Source: Candidatus Acidiferrales bacterium (GTDB lineage Bacteria; Acidobacteriota; Terriglobia; Acidiferrales; UBA7541). From it: a stretch of 32,049 nucleotides of DNA. The notes under the pieces are model-generated. The model searched no databases. It worked only from the letters and a program-made list of their open reading frames with translations, and was not told the DNA's origin. A program made the translations under genes and the position numbers. The DNA is taken from positions 1-32,049 of the forward strand of contig JASHQB010000106.1 in NCBI GenBank assembly GCA_030037775.1. Direction: 5' to 3'. Shown in pieces: positions 24,276 through 32,049 of the stretch (positions are counted from its first letter, which is position 1; every line of letters begins with the position of its first letter).

Positions 24276-24860
24276 ATGAAACTGATCCTTGCTTCTACGT
24301 CTCCTCGGCGGGCAGAGATTCTGCGCAACGCCGGAATCGATTTCGAGGTTTTTCCCTCCGAGATCGACGAATCGCGCTCACCCAGAGAGGCGCCGCCGGT
24401 CTACGTTTGGCGCGTCGCCGAACTGAAGGTACGAACGGCCATGAGCAGGTTGCGCGCGAAACGTCAGAAGGATTACAGCGCTATCGTGGCGGCGGACACG
24501 GTTGTGGCTCTCGACGGAGATGTCTTGGGTAAACCAAGGTCTGCCGACGATGCGCGAAGGATGCTCCGCCGCTTGAGCGGCAGATGGCACGACGTCTTCA
24601 CAGGACTGGCTGTTTTGGTTAGGCAGTCAGAGCGAACGATTGTGGTGGTCGAAAAAACGCGCGTGGAACTTGGAATTCTCTCGGAGAGCGAAATCGACGA
24701 ATACATTCGAACCGAAGAGCCGTTTGACAAAGCCGGCGCATACGCCATCCAGGGGCGCGGAGGAAAGTTCATTCCACGCGTGGAGGGTTGCTATTTCAAC
24801 GTGATGGGTTTGCCTCTCTCGCGCCTCTACGCGATTCTGCGCGAACTCAAGTTGCACTAA
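24276..24860 (+). CDS. maf: Maf-family nucleoside triphosphate pyrophosphatase
   Basis: Maf proteins hydrolyse nucleoside triphosphates such as dTTP, UTP or modified pyrimidines to monophosphates, and so clean the nucleotide pool. S-T-S-P-R-R (7-12), A-A-D74-T-V-V, G-K-P (85-87), the R-R-L-S-G-R-W-H-D-V-F-T-G stretch and E-P-F-D-K-A-G-A-Y-A-I-Q-G are all present. The 194-residue length is normal. Which Maf subfamily (dTTP/UTP or m7GTP type) cannot be fixed by eye. It lies 146 bases after the mutase gene, probably under its own promoter, and converges on tatA. Confidence 0.95.
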   Translation: MKLILASTSPRRAEILRNAGIDFEVFPSEIDESRSPREAPPVYVWRVAELKVRTAMSRLRAKRQKDYSAIVAADTVVALDGDVLGKPRSADDARRMLRRLSGRWHDVFTGLAVLVRQSERTIVVVEKTRVELGILSESEIDEYIRTEEPFDKAGAYAIQGRGGKFIPRVEGCYFNVMGLPLSRLYAILRELKLH

Positions 24861-24882
24861 TCGACCTTGTCTCTCGGGCTCG

Positions 24883-24912
24883 AAAAAAAAAACGGCAACC
24901 CGTAGGCTGCCG
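24883..24912 (-). terminator. intrinsic terminator of the dprA-topA-xerC-selB-tatA run
   Basis: On the minus strand the stem CGGCAGCC/GGTTGCCG (eight pairs, one G-U) encloses a TACG loop, a stable UNCG-type tetraloop. It is followed directly by ten T (24892-24883). It lies about 30 bases after the tatA stop and is a textbook rho-independent terminator for that strand. On the plus strand no T-run follows, so it would not stop maf transcription in the usual way. Confidence 0.93.
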
Positions 24913-24943
24913 CGCTCGCTAGGATCCCGAATTGTGGTTTTTG

Positions 24944-25141
24944 TTACTTCTTGGGCTCAATCGGAGGAGCCGGAGTGGTAGTCGACGGGGGAGGCGGTGA
25001 ACTCGGCTCGTCGCGCATTCCTTGCTTGAATTCCTTGATGCCCTGGCCCAGGCCACGCATCAATTCGGGGATTCTGCGGCCGCCGAACAATACCACCACG
25101 ATAATCAGGATCAGCAGCAGATGCATTGGGCTCAGTTCCAT
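24944..25141 (-). CDS. tatA: twin-arginine translocase subunit TatA/E
   Basis: TatA forms the protein-conducting part of the Tat pathway, which exports folded proteins. The 65 residues contain a short N-terminal membrane helix (about 7-19), the hinge F-G-G-R-R-I-P-E-L and an amphipathic helix (L-G-Q-G-I-K-E-F-K-Q-G). A proline/serine/threonine-rich tail follows. AAGGAGG just before ATG 25141 is a strong ribosome site. A CTTGCC/GGCAAG inverted repeat (25150-25171) lies in the 69-base gap after selB. tatB and tatC are not in the window. It is the last gene before the terminator. Confidence 0.95.
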   Translation of the reverse strand: MELSPMHLLLILIIVVVLFGGRRIPELMRGLGQGIKEFKQGMRDEPSSPPPPSTTTPAPPIEPKK

Positions 25142-25210
25142 AAAGCCTCCTTGCCGGGCCTCACTGGCAAGCCGTCACGCAGCATGGCGTCCAACCAGAA
25201 CCGACCGTGT

Positions 25211-27112
25211 CTACAGTATAACACGCTCGTCACCCGAGCGCCGAGTTAACCGCATCCGATCCATGTATTCCAGCAGCGGTATGGCGTGCTTCCGGGTTAC
25301 GCCGGCCAGTTCCTTGAAGGCCGCGATCGGCAGCCGCTCGCCATGGGCGCGCTTGTATCCGGCGAGAAGGGTCGAGAGCTTTACTAGCGCGGCTGTATGA
25401 AGCACCATTTCTTCGGTGACCTTCACCAGCGTTTTTTCCCGGATGAGCATTTGCAGCAGCTTTTGTGCGCGCGTTGAGTCGACCGCGACGCGGCTCAGGA
25501 CTTCACTCACTGCCGGCGCCACGAGCCCTGCCCGCTCGAACTCCCGCGCGATCTGTTCCTTCGCTTTCGATTCCTGCTCGGAAAGGGCAATTTCCCGTTT
25601 GGCGCGCTGTACCGTATCGCCCGTAACCGCGATTTTCCCCCGGCGGACAAGCTCTTCCAAGGCGGCGCGAAATACTTCCATGCGCGGGCGTGCCGCGGCA
25701 CGCCCGCGCAACTCCTGCTTGGCAATGCCCGGCGCAAGGGGATTCGCCGCATGAAAATCGTCTACCTCACGCTCTATCGCGAGCAGCAATGCCTCCATCC
25801 CTTCAAATGAAATGGCGATCCAGGGCTGCGCGGAAACGATTTGAATCCTCTTCGCTTCAACAAGCTTTCGCGCGGCCTCGCGCGACTCGCTTTCGAGCCA
25901 TCCGGTGCGCGAAACGATTTGCGTCATATCGACGCCGTGCGCATCTGCGGCAATGATGGCGCGGAGAATTTCATCGGAGTTCCCGTTTTCCAGTGTGGCC
26001 AGGAACTGAACTACAGTCGTGTCCCGATGCTTGTGGCGCTTCGCGAGAGCGTCCAGAACGCCCCCTCCGCCAATGGTCACAACAGGCGAAAATTGCCGGA
26101 TGATGAAGCGGTCGCCTGGCAACACAAGCGTAGGCGCGTCGAGGTGAAGCTGCGCCAGCGCCGTGCCGCCTGGCGCGAGCTGGTCTTTATCCAGCAAGGC
26201 CATCTCTGCAATTCTCTCCGCTGCGCCACAGTGAAAATGGACGCGCGAGCGCGCCTTTAGCGCCCGCGCAGAAGGCAAGAGCGATATCCGCGCGTCCAGC
26301 CGGCTGGTGGAACGAAACACGCCTGCGGTGGCCAGCACCATTCCGCGTTCAATCTCGGCAAGGTCGATGTCTGCAAGATTGACGGCCGTCCGTTGGCCCG
26401 CGCTCGCTTGCGCCACCATGTGGCCACCCGAGTGCAGCCCGCGCACGCGCGACAGTTTGCCCACTGGAAATAATTCGACCGCCTGCTCCGGTTTGAGCGT
26501 GCCGGAAATCAGCGTGCCGGTCGCCACCGTTCCGAATCCGGGCATGAGAAACGCGCGGTCGATCGGCAGCCGCGCATGGTGCGAAGCGTTCCTTCGCGGC
26601 GTATCCTGCGCGATGCGCAGCAGCTCGCGCTTCAGTTCGTCGAGCCCCGCTCCGGTGCGAGCGCTTACCGCGACAATGGGTGCGCCTTCGAGAAACGAAG
26701 CTCGCACGAATTCTTCGAGCTCGAGCTTCACGAGTCCCAGAGCATCGGCATCGGCCAAATCGGTTTTCGTGATGACCACCAGTCCACGCTCGACTCCCAG
26801 CAGGCGGCAAATCTCAAAATGCTCGCGCGTTTGCGGTCTGATGGATTCGTCGGCGGCCACAACCAGCAGCACCACGTCGATTCCACCGGCGCCGGCGAGC
26901 ATGTTGCGAACAAACTTCTCGTGCCCCGGCACATCCACGAAACCCAGCTGCACATCGCCCAGATCCAGGAACGCGTAGCCCAGATCAATGGTGATTCCCC
27001 GGCGCTTCTCTTCTTCGAGCCGGTCGGGATGCGTACCCGTGAGCGCTTCCACCAGCGCGGACTTGCCGTGGTCGATGTGTCCAGCGGTGCCGACGATGAC
27101 ATGCTTGGCCAT
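25211..27112 (-). CDS. selB: selenocysteine-specific translation elongation factor
   Basis: SelB delivers Sec-tRNA to UGA codons marked by a SECIS hairpin. The N-terminal GTPase has G-H-I-D-H-G-K-S (11-18), D-V-P-G-H-E-K-F and T-K-T-D. EF-Tu-like beta domains follow, with the SelB-type [19 protein letters not shown]. The last 250 or so residues form the winged-helix region that binds SECIS RNA, ending [15 protein letters not shown]. 633 residues is full length, and ATG 27112 has AAGG upstream. It sits downstream of xerC, away from selA, selD or tRNA-Sec, none of which were seen in this window. Its presence predicts selenoproteins elsewhere in the genome. Confidence 0.96.
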   Translation of the reverse strand: MAKHVIVGTAGHIDHGKSALVEALTGTHPDRLEEEKRRGITIDLGYAFLDLGDVQLGFVDVPGHEKFVRNMLAGAGGIDVVLLVVAADESIRPQTREHFEICRLLGVERGLVVITKTDLADADALGLVKLELEEFVRASFLEGAPIVAVSARTGAGLDELKRELLRIAQDTPRRNASHHARLPIDRAFLMPGFGTVATGTLISGTLKPEQAVELFPVGKLSRVRGLHSGGHMVAQASAGQRTAVNLADIDLAEIERGMVLATAGVFRSTSRLDARISLLPSARALKARSRVHFHCGAAERIAEMALLDKDQLAPGGTALAQLHLDAPTLVLPGDRFIIRQFSPVVTIGGGGVLDALAKRHKHRDTTVVQFLATLENGNSDEILRAIIAADAHGVDMTQIVSRTGWLESESREAARKLVEAKRIQIVSAQPWIAISFEGMEALLLAIEREVDDFHAANPLAPGIAKQELRGRAAARPRMEVFRAALEELVRRGKIAVTGDTVQRAKREIALSEQESKAKEQIAREFERAGLVAPAVSEVLSRVAVDSTRAQKLLQMLIREKTLVKVTEEMVLHTAALVKLSTLLAGYKRAHGERLPIAAFKELAGVTRKHAIPLLEYMDRMRLTRRSGDERVIL

Positions 27113-27224
27113 AGCGAGCCTTCAACCAGAACGAAAATGCGGATGCAAAGAGCAGATTCGATGCTAGCTGACTTTTTCCTTAATGGTCAAACTTCGGGAG
27201 TCGTCAACAAAAGCCCTGCGAACA

Positions 27225-28205
27225 TCAGGCGTGAGGATGGGACTTGTCGTAAACCGTCATCAGCTGCTCGATTGTGGCGTGGGTGTAGCGCTGTGTGGTG
27301 GAAAGCGAAGCGTGGCCCAGGAGCTCCTGAATGGCCCGCAGATCAGCTCCGTCGGCAAGAAGGTGGGTGGCGAAAGCATGCCGCAAAGAATGGGGATGCA
27401 AATCCAAATTGTGCGTAAGCAGCCGGGCATACTTTCTGACGATCTCAAAGACCATGCGTTTGGTCAGGCGGCCGGCGCTTTTGTTCAGAAACACGGCTTT
27501 GATCCGCGCATCCGATTTGGCGCGCTGGATAATCCTCTGCCTTGCCGGCCAGTACTGCTCCAGCGCCTCGTGGGCCTTGCTGCCATAAGGCACCACGCGT
27601 TCTTTGCGCCGTTTGCCATAGACGTGAATCATCCGTTCGGCCGCATCGATGCTCGTGATGTCGAGCCCGGTAAGTTCGCTCACGCGTAAGCCGGATGCGT
27701 ACAGAATCTCCAGAATGGCGCGATCCCGCAGCGCGCGATCCTGCGCAGCTGCGCTGCGCTTCACCGGCGGGCGCTGAGAACCCTTTCTTTTGCGCGTCGC
27801 CTGCGCGATCGCTTCGGGAGTCATCAGGTCCAGCAGATTCTTCATCTCTTCCGGCGTAGAAACGTTGGGCACCCGCTTCGGCAGCTTGGGGCGCGATACC
27901 AGGCAAGCGGGGTCGCGCTTCAGCACGTGCTCGCGGACGCAGAAACGAAAAAATGAACGCAACGCTGCCAGCTTTCGCGCGATGGAGCTTTTCTCCAGCC
28001 CGCGGTCGTACAAATGATTTACAAATTCCCGTATCACCAGATGATCCACGGCGTCGAGCGCCATCGGCTTCTCGCCCGGCGGCGTCACGTAGGCCAGGAA
28101 TTGCTCCAAATCTACCTTATAGTTCTCGATTGTCTTGGGCGAGGCGTTACGCACGTACTGCAGATAATGTAGGAATTTTGCAAGGGCGGTTTGGATCGTT
28201 TGCAT
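27225..28205 (-). CDS. xerC: site-specific tyrosine recombinase XerC/XerD type
   Basis: Xer recombinases resolve chromosome dimers at dif during division. The N-terminal SAM-like DNA-binding domain (about 1-105) is followed by the catalytic domain with R174, K198, H272-x-x-R275, H298 and Tyr307, the complete set. The 326 residues exceed the usual 295-305 because of a basic Lys/Arg/Gln-rich insert at about 130-157. Placement after topA supports a housekeeping Xer rather than a phage integrase. No good Shine-Dalgarno is visible in the 15-base gap after topA, so it may depend on coupling. XerC versus XerD cannot be settled by eye. Confidence 0.92.
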   Translation of the reverse strand: MQTIQTALAKFLHYLQYVRNASPKTIENYKVDLEQFLAYVTPPGEKPMALDAVDHLVIREFVNHLYDRGLEKSSIARKLAALRSFFRFCVREHVLKRDPACLVSRPKLPKRVPNVSTPEEMKNLLDLMTPEAIAQATRKRKGSQRPPVKRSAAAQDRALRDRAILEILYASGLRVSELTGLDITSIDAAERMIHVYGKRRKERVVPYGSKAHEALEQYWPARQRIIQRAKSDARIKAVFLNKSAGRLTKRMVFEIVRKYARLLTHNLDLHPHSLRHAFATHLLADGADLRAIQELLGHASLSTTQRYTHATIEQLMTVYDKSHPHA

Positions 28206-28220
28206 AGCGGTCTGGATACG

Positions 28221-30827
28221 CTACGTTTTCACGGTCACGGCGTCCGGTTCGACGGTCAGCACGGGCGATTCTTCCGGCGCTTGAATCTCCCAATCGCAAC
28301 CGTCTTTGAGGCAAGAACGAAAGACACCCTGCTTGTTCCGCTTCAACACGATGAATGGCGCGCCGCATTTCGGGCACGCTTCCGGAAGCGGTTCGTACGG
28401 CGTGGTGAAGTCACAATCCGGATAGCGACTGCAACCATAGAAAATCCGGCCGCGCCCCCGGCCTTTGGCAGTTCCCCGGCGCACAAATTCGCCTTCGCCG
28501 CACTTCGGGCACTTGATTCCCAGGGTGATCGGGCGCGTGTACTTGCATTTCGGATACTTCGAGCAGCCGATGAATTCCCCGAAGCGACCGTGGCGCTTCA
28601 AGAGCTGCTCGCCGCACTGCGGACATTTTTCATCCAGCGGCTCGTCGGGCTGGCGCGCTTTGCGTGTGCCGGCCGCAAGGCGGCGCGTCGTCTTGCAATC
28701 GGGATAACCGGAGCAGGCCAGAAATGCGCCGAAGCGCCCGCGTTTGATCGTCATTTCACGACCGCAATTGTGGCAGTACTCAACCGTGTTCGCGCCCTCA
28801 ACTTCCTCGCTGGCCTCCGCGATGTCGCGGATGTAATCGCAGTCCGGATAGCGCTCGCAGCCGAGGAAAAAGCCGTGGCGGCTGATGCGCTCCAAAAGTT
28901 TTCCTTTGCCGCACTTCGGGCAAACTTCGTCCGTGGGAATCCCGGCTTTGTAGGACTCCATTTCCCCTTCGGCTTTTTCCAGATCGTCTTCAAAGTGCTT
29001 CCAGAAAACCTTGACGGATTTCCGCCAGGGGAGTTTTCCTTCCTCGATTTCGTCCAGCTCATCTTCGAGTCGCGCAGTGAAGCCGACGTCGAAAATATCC
29101 TCGAAGCTTTTGACCAACAAGTCGCTCACTTTTTCGCCCAGCAGAGTGGGCGTAAAGCGGCCCTGATCCTTGGTCACGTATTCACGCTCGACGATTGTCG
29201 AAATGATCGCGGCATAGGTGGAAGGACGGCCGATGCCTTTCTCTTCCAGCTCCTTGACTAGCGTAGCCTCGGTGTAGCGTGGCGGAGGCTCGGTGAAGTG
29301 CTGGTCCGGCCTTACTTTTTGCAGCTCCAACTTCTCGCCCTCGGTGACGCGCGGAAGCGTGCGGCCCTCGGCGTCGGCATCGTCTTCGGCGGTCGGCGCT
29401 GCGCCCGGAACGGCGTCTGCGGCTTCGCCCTTGTCTTCATCTTCCCGTGAAGCGGAATAGGCAGCCAGGTAGCCGTCGAATTTCATCACCGAACCGCTCG
29501 CCCGGAACGTGTAATCGCCCGCGGCGATATCGATTGTTGTTTGGTCGAAGACTGCCGGGACGATCTGCGAAGCCACGAAGCGCTGCCAGATAAGCTGATA
29601 CAGCTTGAACATGTCTTCGTCCAGATAGCGCTTCACGTCTTCGGGTGACCGGGTGACGTCGGTGGGCCGGATCGCTTCGTGCGCTTCCTGCGCTTGCTTC
29701 TTGGATTTGAAGAAGTTCGGTTTCTCCGGCAAATAGTTCGGGCCGTAACTCGAGCCCACAAAATCCCGGACTTGCGCGATGGCATCATTCGATACATGGA
29801 CGGAATCCGTGCGCATGTAAGTGATCAAAGCGACTGAGCCTTCGTCGCCGAGATCCACGCCCTCATAGAGGCGCTGCGCCAGCGTCATCGTGCGTTTCGC
29901 GGAAAACCGCAGGCGATTGTAGGAGGCCTGCTGCAGTTTGGACGTGGTGAACGGCGGCGGCGCCCAGCGGCGCTTTTCCTTCTGATTGACGCTCGCAACC
30001 TGCCATGAGGCACGTTCGACGGCGTCAACGATCTCTTTGGCCTTTTCCTCATTCGGAACTTCGATTTCTTCGCCCTTGTAGCGCCACAATTTGGCTTCAA
30101 ACGGCGGCGGTTCCGCGCCGGCGAGCATGGCATGAATCGTCCAGTATTCTTTGGGAACGAAGGCGCGAATGTCTCGCTCGCGGTCTACGATCAGCCGCAG
30201 CGCCACCGTCTGCACGCGGCCGGCCGAGAGGCCCCGGCGAACTTTGTCCCACAGCAGCGGCGAAATTTTGTAGCCCACCAGGCGGTCCAGCACGCGCCGC
30301 GCTTGCTGCGCATCGACGAGATTGGTGTTCAACGCTCCCGCATGTTCGAACGCGGCCTTGATGGCTTTCGGCGTAATCTCGTGGAACATCACTCGAAACA
30401 CTTTTCGCCGATCCACCTTGTTTCTGTTGGATTTGACCTTTTTGGCTTCTGGCTTCTTGCCCTTCTTGACTGTCTTACCGTTACCATTACTATTATTGTT
30501 CTCTTCCGGTTCTACGGCGATTTCCGTGCCGGTCAGGAACTCGACCAGGTGCGCGCCAATTGCTTCGCCCTCGCGGTCCGGGTCGGTAGCCACGTAGATC
30601 GCGTCTGCTTCTTTGCCCAGCTTCTTCAGCTCATTCAGAATTTTTGACTTGCCGGGGATCACTGCGTACGTCGGTTCGAAATTCTTCGCGATGTCAATGC
30701 CCAGCTCCTTCTTGGGCAGATCCTTCACGTGGCCGTACGATGCCCGCACGGCATAGTTCCGGCCCAAATATTTATTGATCGTTTTCGCCTTTGCCGGCGA
30801 CTCTACGATCACTAGAGAACGGCCCAT
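28221..30827 (-). CDS. topA: DNA topoisomerase I with five C-terminal zinc ribbons
   Basis: TopA relaxes negative supercoils by single-strand passage and is essential in most bacteria. The Toprim domain starts at residue 5 (V-I-V-E-S-P-A-K-A-K-T-I) with D-P-D-R-E-G-E. The active-site tyrosine is Y337 (A-L-I-T-Y-M-R-T-D-S). The last 220 or so residues contain five C-x2-C...C zinc-ribbon units. An Asn/Gly/Lys-rich insert of about 30 residues (near 107-138) interrupts the end of the Toprim region; it is encoded by a locally AT-rich stretch. 868 residues is within the normal range. It lies 34 bases after dprA and 15 before xerC, a very common gene order. Confidence 0.97.
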   Translation of the reverse strand: MGRSLVIVESPAKAKTINKYLGRNYAVRASYGHVKDLPKKELGIDIAKNFEPTYAVIPGKSKILNELKKLGKEADAIYVATDPDREGEAIGAHLVEFLTGTEIAVEPEENNNSNGNGKTVKKGKKPEAKKVKSNRNKVDRRKVFRVMFHEITPKAIKAAFEHAGALNTNLVDAQQARRVLDRLVGYKISPLLWDKVRRGLSAGRVQTVALRLIVDRERDIRAFVPKEYWTIHAMLAGAEPPPFEAKLWRYKGEEIEVPNEEKAKEIVDAVERASWQVASVNQKEKRRWAPPPFTTSKLQQASYNRLRFSAKRTMTLAQRLYEGVDLGDEGSVALITYMRTDSVHVSNDAIAQVRDFVGSSYGPNYLPEKPNFFKSKKQAQEAHEAIRPTDVTRSPEDVKRYLDEDMFKLYQLIWQRFVASQIVPAVFDQTTIDIAAGDYTFRASGSVMKFDGYLAAYSASREDEDKGEAADAVPGAAPTAEDDADAEGRTLPRVTEGEKLELQKVRPDQHFTEPPPRYTEATLVKELEEKGIGRPSTYAAIISTIVEREYVTKDQGRFTPTLLGEKVSDLLVKSFEDIFDVGFTARLEDELDEIEEGKLPWRKSVKVFWKHFEDDLEKAEGEMESYKAGIPTDEVCPKCGKGKLLERISRHGFFLGCERYPDCDYIRDIAEASEEVEGANTVEYCHNCGREMTIKRGRFGAFLACSGYPDCKTTRRLAAGTRKARQPDEPLDEKCPQCGEQLLKRHGRFGEFIGCSKYPKCKYTRPITLGIKCPKCGEGEFVRRGTAKGRGRGRIFYGCSRYPDCDFTTPYEPLPEACPKCGAPFIVLKRNKQGVFRSCLKDGCDWEIQAPEESPVLTVEPDAVTVKT

Positions 30828-30846
30828 AAATCCCTTCGTTTCCTTT

Positions 30847-30861
30847 CCCGCTTCCTGCGGG
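30847..30861 (-). other. short hairpin directly after the dprA stop
   Basis: CCCGC and GCGGG pair around a five-base AGGAA loop, immediately after the dprA stop codon and before the topA ribosome site. No T-run follows. It could slow the polymerase, stabilise an RNA end or be incidental. Confidence 0.3.
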
Positions 30862-31989
30862 TTACAGCATCACTTTCAGGAACTGCTTGCCCGGCAATTG
30901 TTGCACCAGACCTTTCATTTCTAGCTCAAAGAGCGCGGATAGCACTTCCGACGAATTCATCTTCGACTGCTCGACCAGTTCGTCCACATGCTTCGACGAG
31001 TCTACTTCCAACAAGGCGTAGAGTGTTTTCTCGGCCGGCGCAAGGCTCGCTTCCACAAGCGATGCCCGCTGCGCGCCATCCGTTGTCTCCACTGGCACGA
31101 GCTCGGCTCGAATCGGCGTCGGCAGCTCCTCGACCACATCTTCCCAGCCGGTCACCAGTTTAGCGCCTTGCTTAATCAGCTGGTTCGGTCCAAAGCTGGC
31201 CGGCTGAGTCGCGTTGCCCGGCACAGCGAACACTTCACGGCCAAACTCCATCCCCAGCCGGGCCGTGATCAACGAGCCCGAATACTGCTGGCCCTCCACG
31301 ACCACAACCCCGCGCGCCATTCCCGCAATGATCCTGTTGCGTATCGGGAAATTCTGCGGCGCAGGAAACGTTCCCATTGGGAACTCCGATATGATGGCCC
31401 CTCGCTGCTCAATTTCACCAAAAATCTTTCGGTTCTCTTTCGGATAGATAACGTCTATCCCACAGCCGAGTACCCCGGCCGTCGTCCCCTGGGCCGGCCC
31501 TAGCGCCCCTTTGTGCGCCGTGGCATCAATTCCGCGCGCCAGCCCGCTCACGATAACCAGCCCACGCGCCGCCAGGTCCCGAGCCAGCCTCTCTGCCATT
31601 TGATTCCCATAGGGCGTCGGCCGTCGCGTGCCCACGATGGCAATCGCGTGGCGGTTCAGAAGCTCTGTGTTTCCTTTGACATACAGAAGTGTCGGGGGAT
31701 CATAGATTTCCCGCAGCAACTGCGGATAGACCGGTTCGTCCCAAGTAATCAGCCGGCATTTCGCCGCCTCCGCCTGCGAAAGCTCCTTGGCGGCCGCGCT
31801 CATCGGCTGGCGGGAATGAATAGCCTGTGCCACCGCCGCCGGGATCTGTTGCGCTTCCAAGGCCGTTAGCGAAGCGCTAAAGATGGCTTCCGGGCTGCCA
31901 AATTCACGAAGCAGCTTGCCCGTTAGGCGCGCGCCGAGGCCTGGAGTGAGCGCGAGCGCCAACCATCCCAAGTATTGGTCGGGACCCAT
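30862..31989 (-). CDS. dprA: DNA-processing protein DprA (Smf)
   Basis: DprA binds incoming single-stranded DNA and loads RecA during natural transformation; it is also present in many species not known to be competent. A helical N-terminal domain (about 1-80) precedes the Rossmann-like core with G-T-R-R-P-T-P-Y-G, V-S-G-L-A-R-G-I-D-A-T-A-H and G-C-G-I-D-V-I-Y-P. S-E-F-P-M-G and F-P-I-R-N-R-I-I-A-G-M-A follow. The last 70 or so residues form a winged-helix domain. 375 residues is standard. It is the first gene of the minus-strand run dprA-topA-xerC-selB-tatA within this window. The sequence upstream of its start runs to the window edge with nothing recognisable. Confidence 0.97.
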   Translation of the reverse strand: MGPDQYLGWLALALTPGLGARLTGKLLREFGSPEAIFSASLTALEAQQIPAAVAQAIHSRQPMSAAAKELSQAEAAKCRLITWDEPVYPQLLREIYDPPTLLYVKGNTELLNRHAIAIVGTRRPTPYGNQMAERLARDLAARGLVIVSGLARGIDATAHKGALGPAQGTTAGVLGCGIDVIYPKENRKIFGEIEQRGAIISEFPMGTFPAPQNFPIRNRIIAGMARGVVVVEGQQYSGSLITARLGMEFGREVFAVPGNATQPASFGPNQLIKQGAKLVTGWEDVVEELPTPIRAELVPVETTDGAQRASLVEASLAPAEKTLYALLEVDSSKHVDELVEQSKMNSSEVLSALFELEMKGLVQQLPGKQFLKVML

Positions 31990-32049
31990 TTGGCTTGATT
32001 GTCCGCCGGTGAGCGTACGCAGGCTGCAGCGGTATTGTCAAGGATGAGA

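Noticed and set aside
25133-25185. A 17-codon minus-strand frame ending over the tatA start as a leader peptide
   Set aside because: It has no ribosome site, and the chance of such a short frame is high; there is no attenuator-type codon run.
27113-27224. Possible tRNA-Sec in the gap upstream of selB, suggested by GATTCGATGC
   Set aside because: Flanking bases do not form a T-arm or acceptor stem, and no CCA end or long variable arm is visible.
28191-29261. A 356-codon plus-strand open frame opposite topA
   Set aside because: It is antisense to the zinc-ribbon region of topA, and its composition is a mirror of that gene.

Overview
The window comes from a GC-rich bacterial chromosome, most likely Acidobacteriota and probably a Terriglobia-type lineage. 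The best evidence is the secreted VWA protein at 9406-10569, which has the layout of the 'VWFA-related Acidobacterial domain' family. The FecR/Trp-rich DUF6600-type protein and the HEAT-repeat protein with a PilZ-like tail also fit that phylum. The species cannot be named from the sequence alone. No rRNA, tRNA, CRISPR array, prophage or insertion sequence was recognised.

Left part (1-4875). A Rieske-type oxygenase is cut by the left edge. It converges on a minus-strand pair: a double-length ThyX-like thymidylate synthase and a small four-helix membrane protein coupled to it by an ATGA overlap. A 322-base divergent spacer (3127-3448) carries two strong hairpins and a palindrome that runs into a ribosome binding site. 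It leads into a plus-strand trio: a 78-residue membrane-targeted peptide with three identical 12-residue repeats, a seven-helix membrane protein, and a small N-anchored protein coupled to it by ATGA. This trio with its leader is the most novel-looking part of the window.

Central plus-strand block (4943-20493). This begins with the conserved order tilS-hpt-ftsH. It continues with a small CxxC protein, the secreted VWA protein, folP, a secreted M28 peptidase, ruvX-mltG with two uncharacterised genes, a large HEAT-repeat protein with a PilZ-like C-terminus, and a secreted FecR/Trp-rich protein. Themes are tRNA modification, purine salvage, membrane proteolysis, folate synthesis, rRNA maturation, peptidoglycan processing and envelope-associated acidobacterial proteins.

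Right part (20563-31989). A minus-strand trio (coiled-coil-like protein, secreted small protein, MEMO-like protein) diverges from a plus-strand group (small membrane protein, methylmalonyl-CoA mutase large subunit, Maf pyrophosphatase). Convergent to this is a minus-strand housekeeping run dprA-topA-xerC-selB-tatA, closed by a clear intrinsic terminator. SelB implies that the organism makes selenoproteins, although selA, selD, tRNA-Sec and a selenoprotein gene were not seen here.
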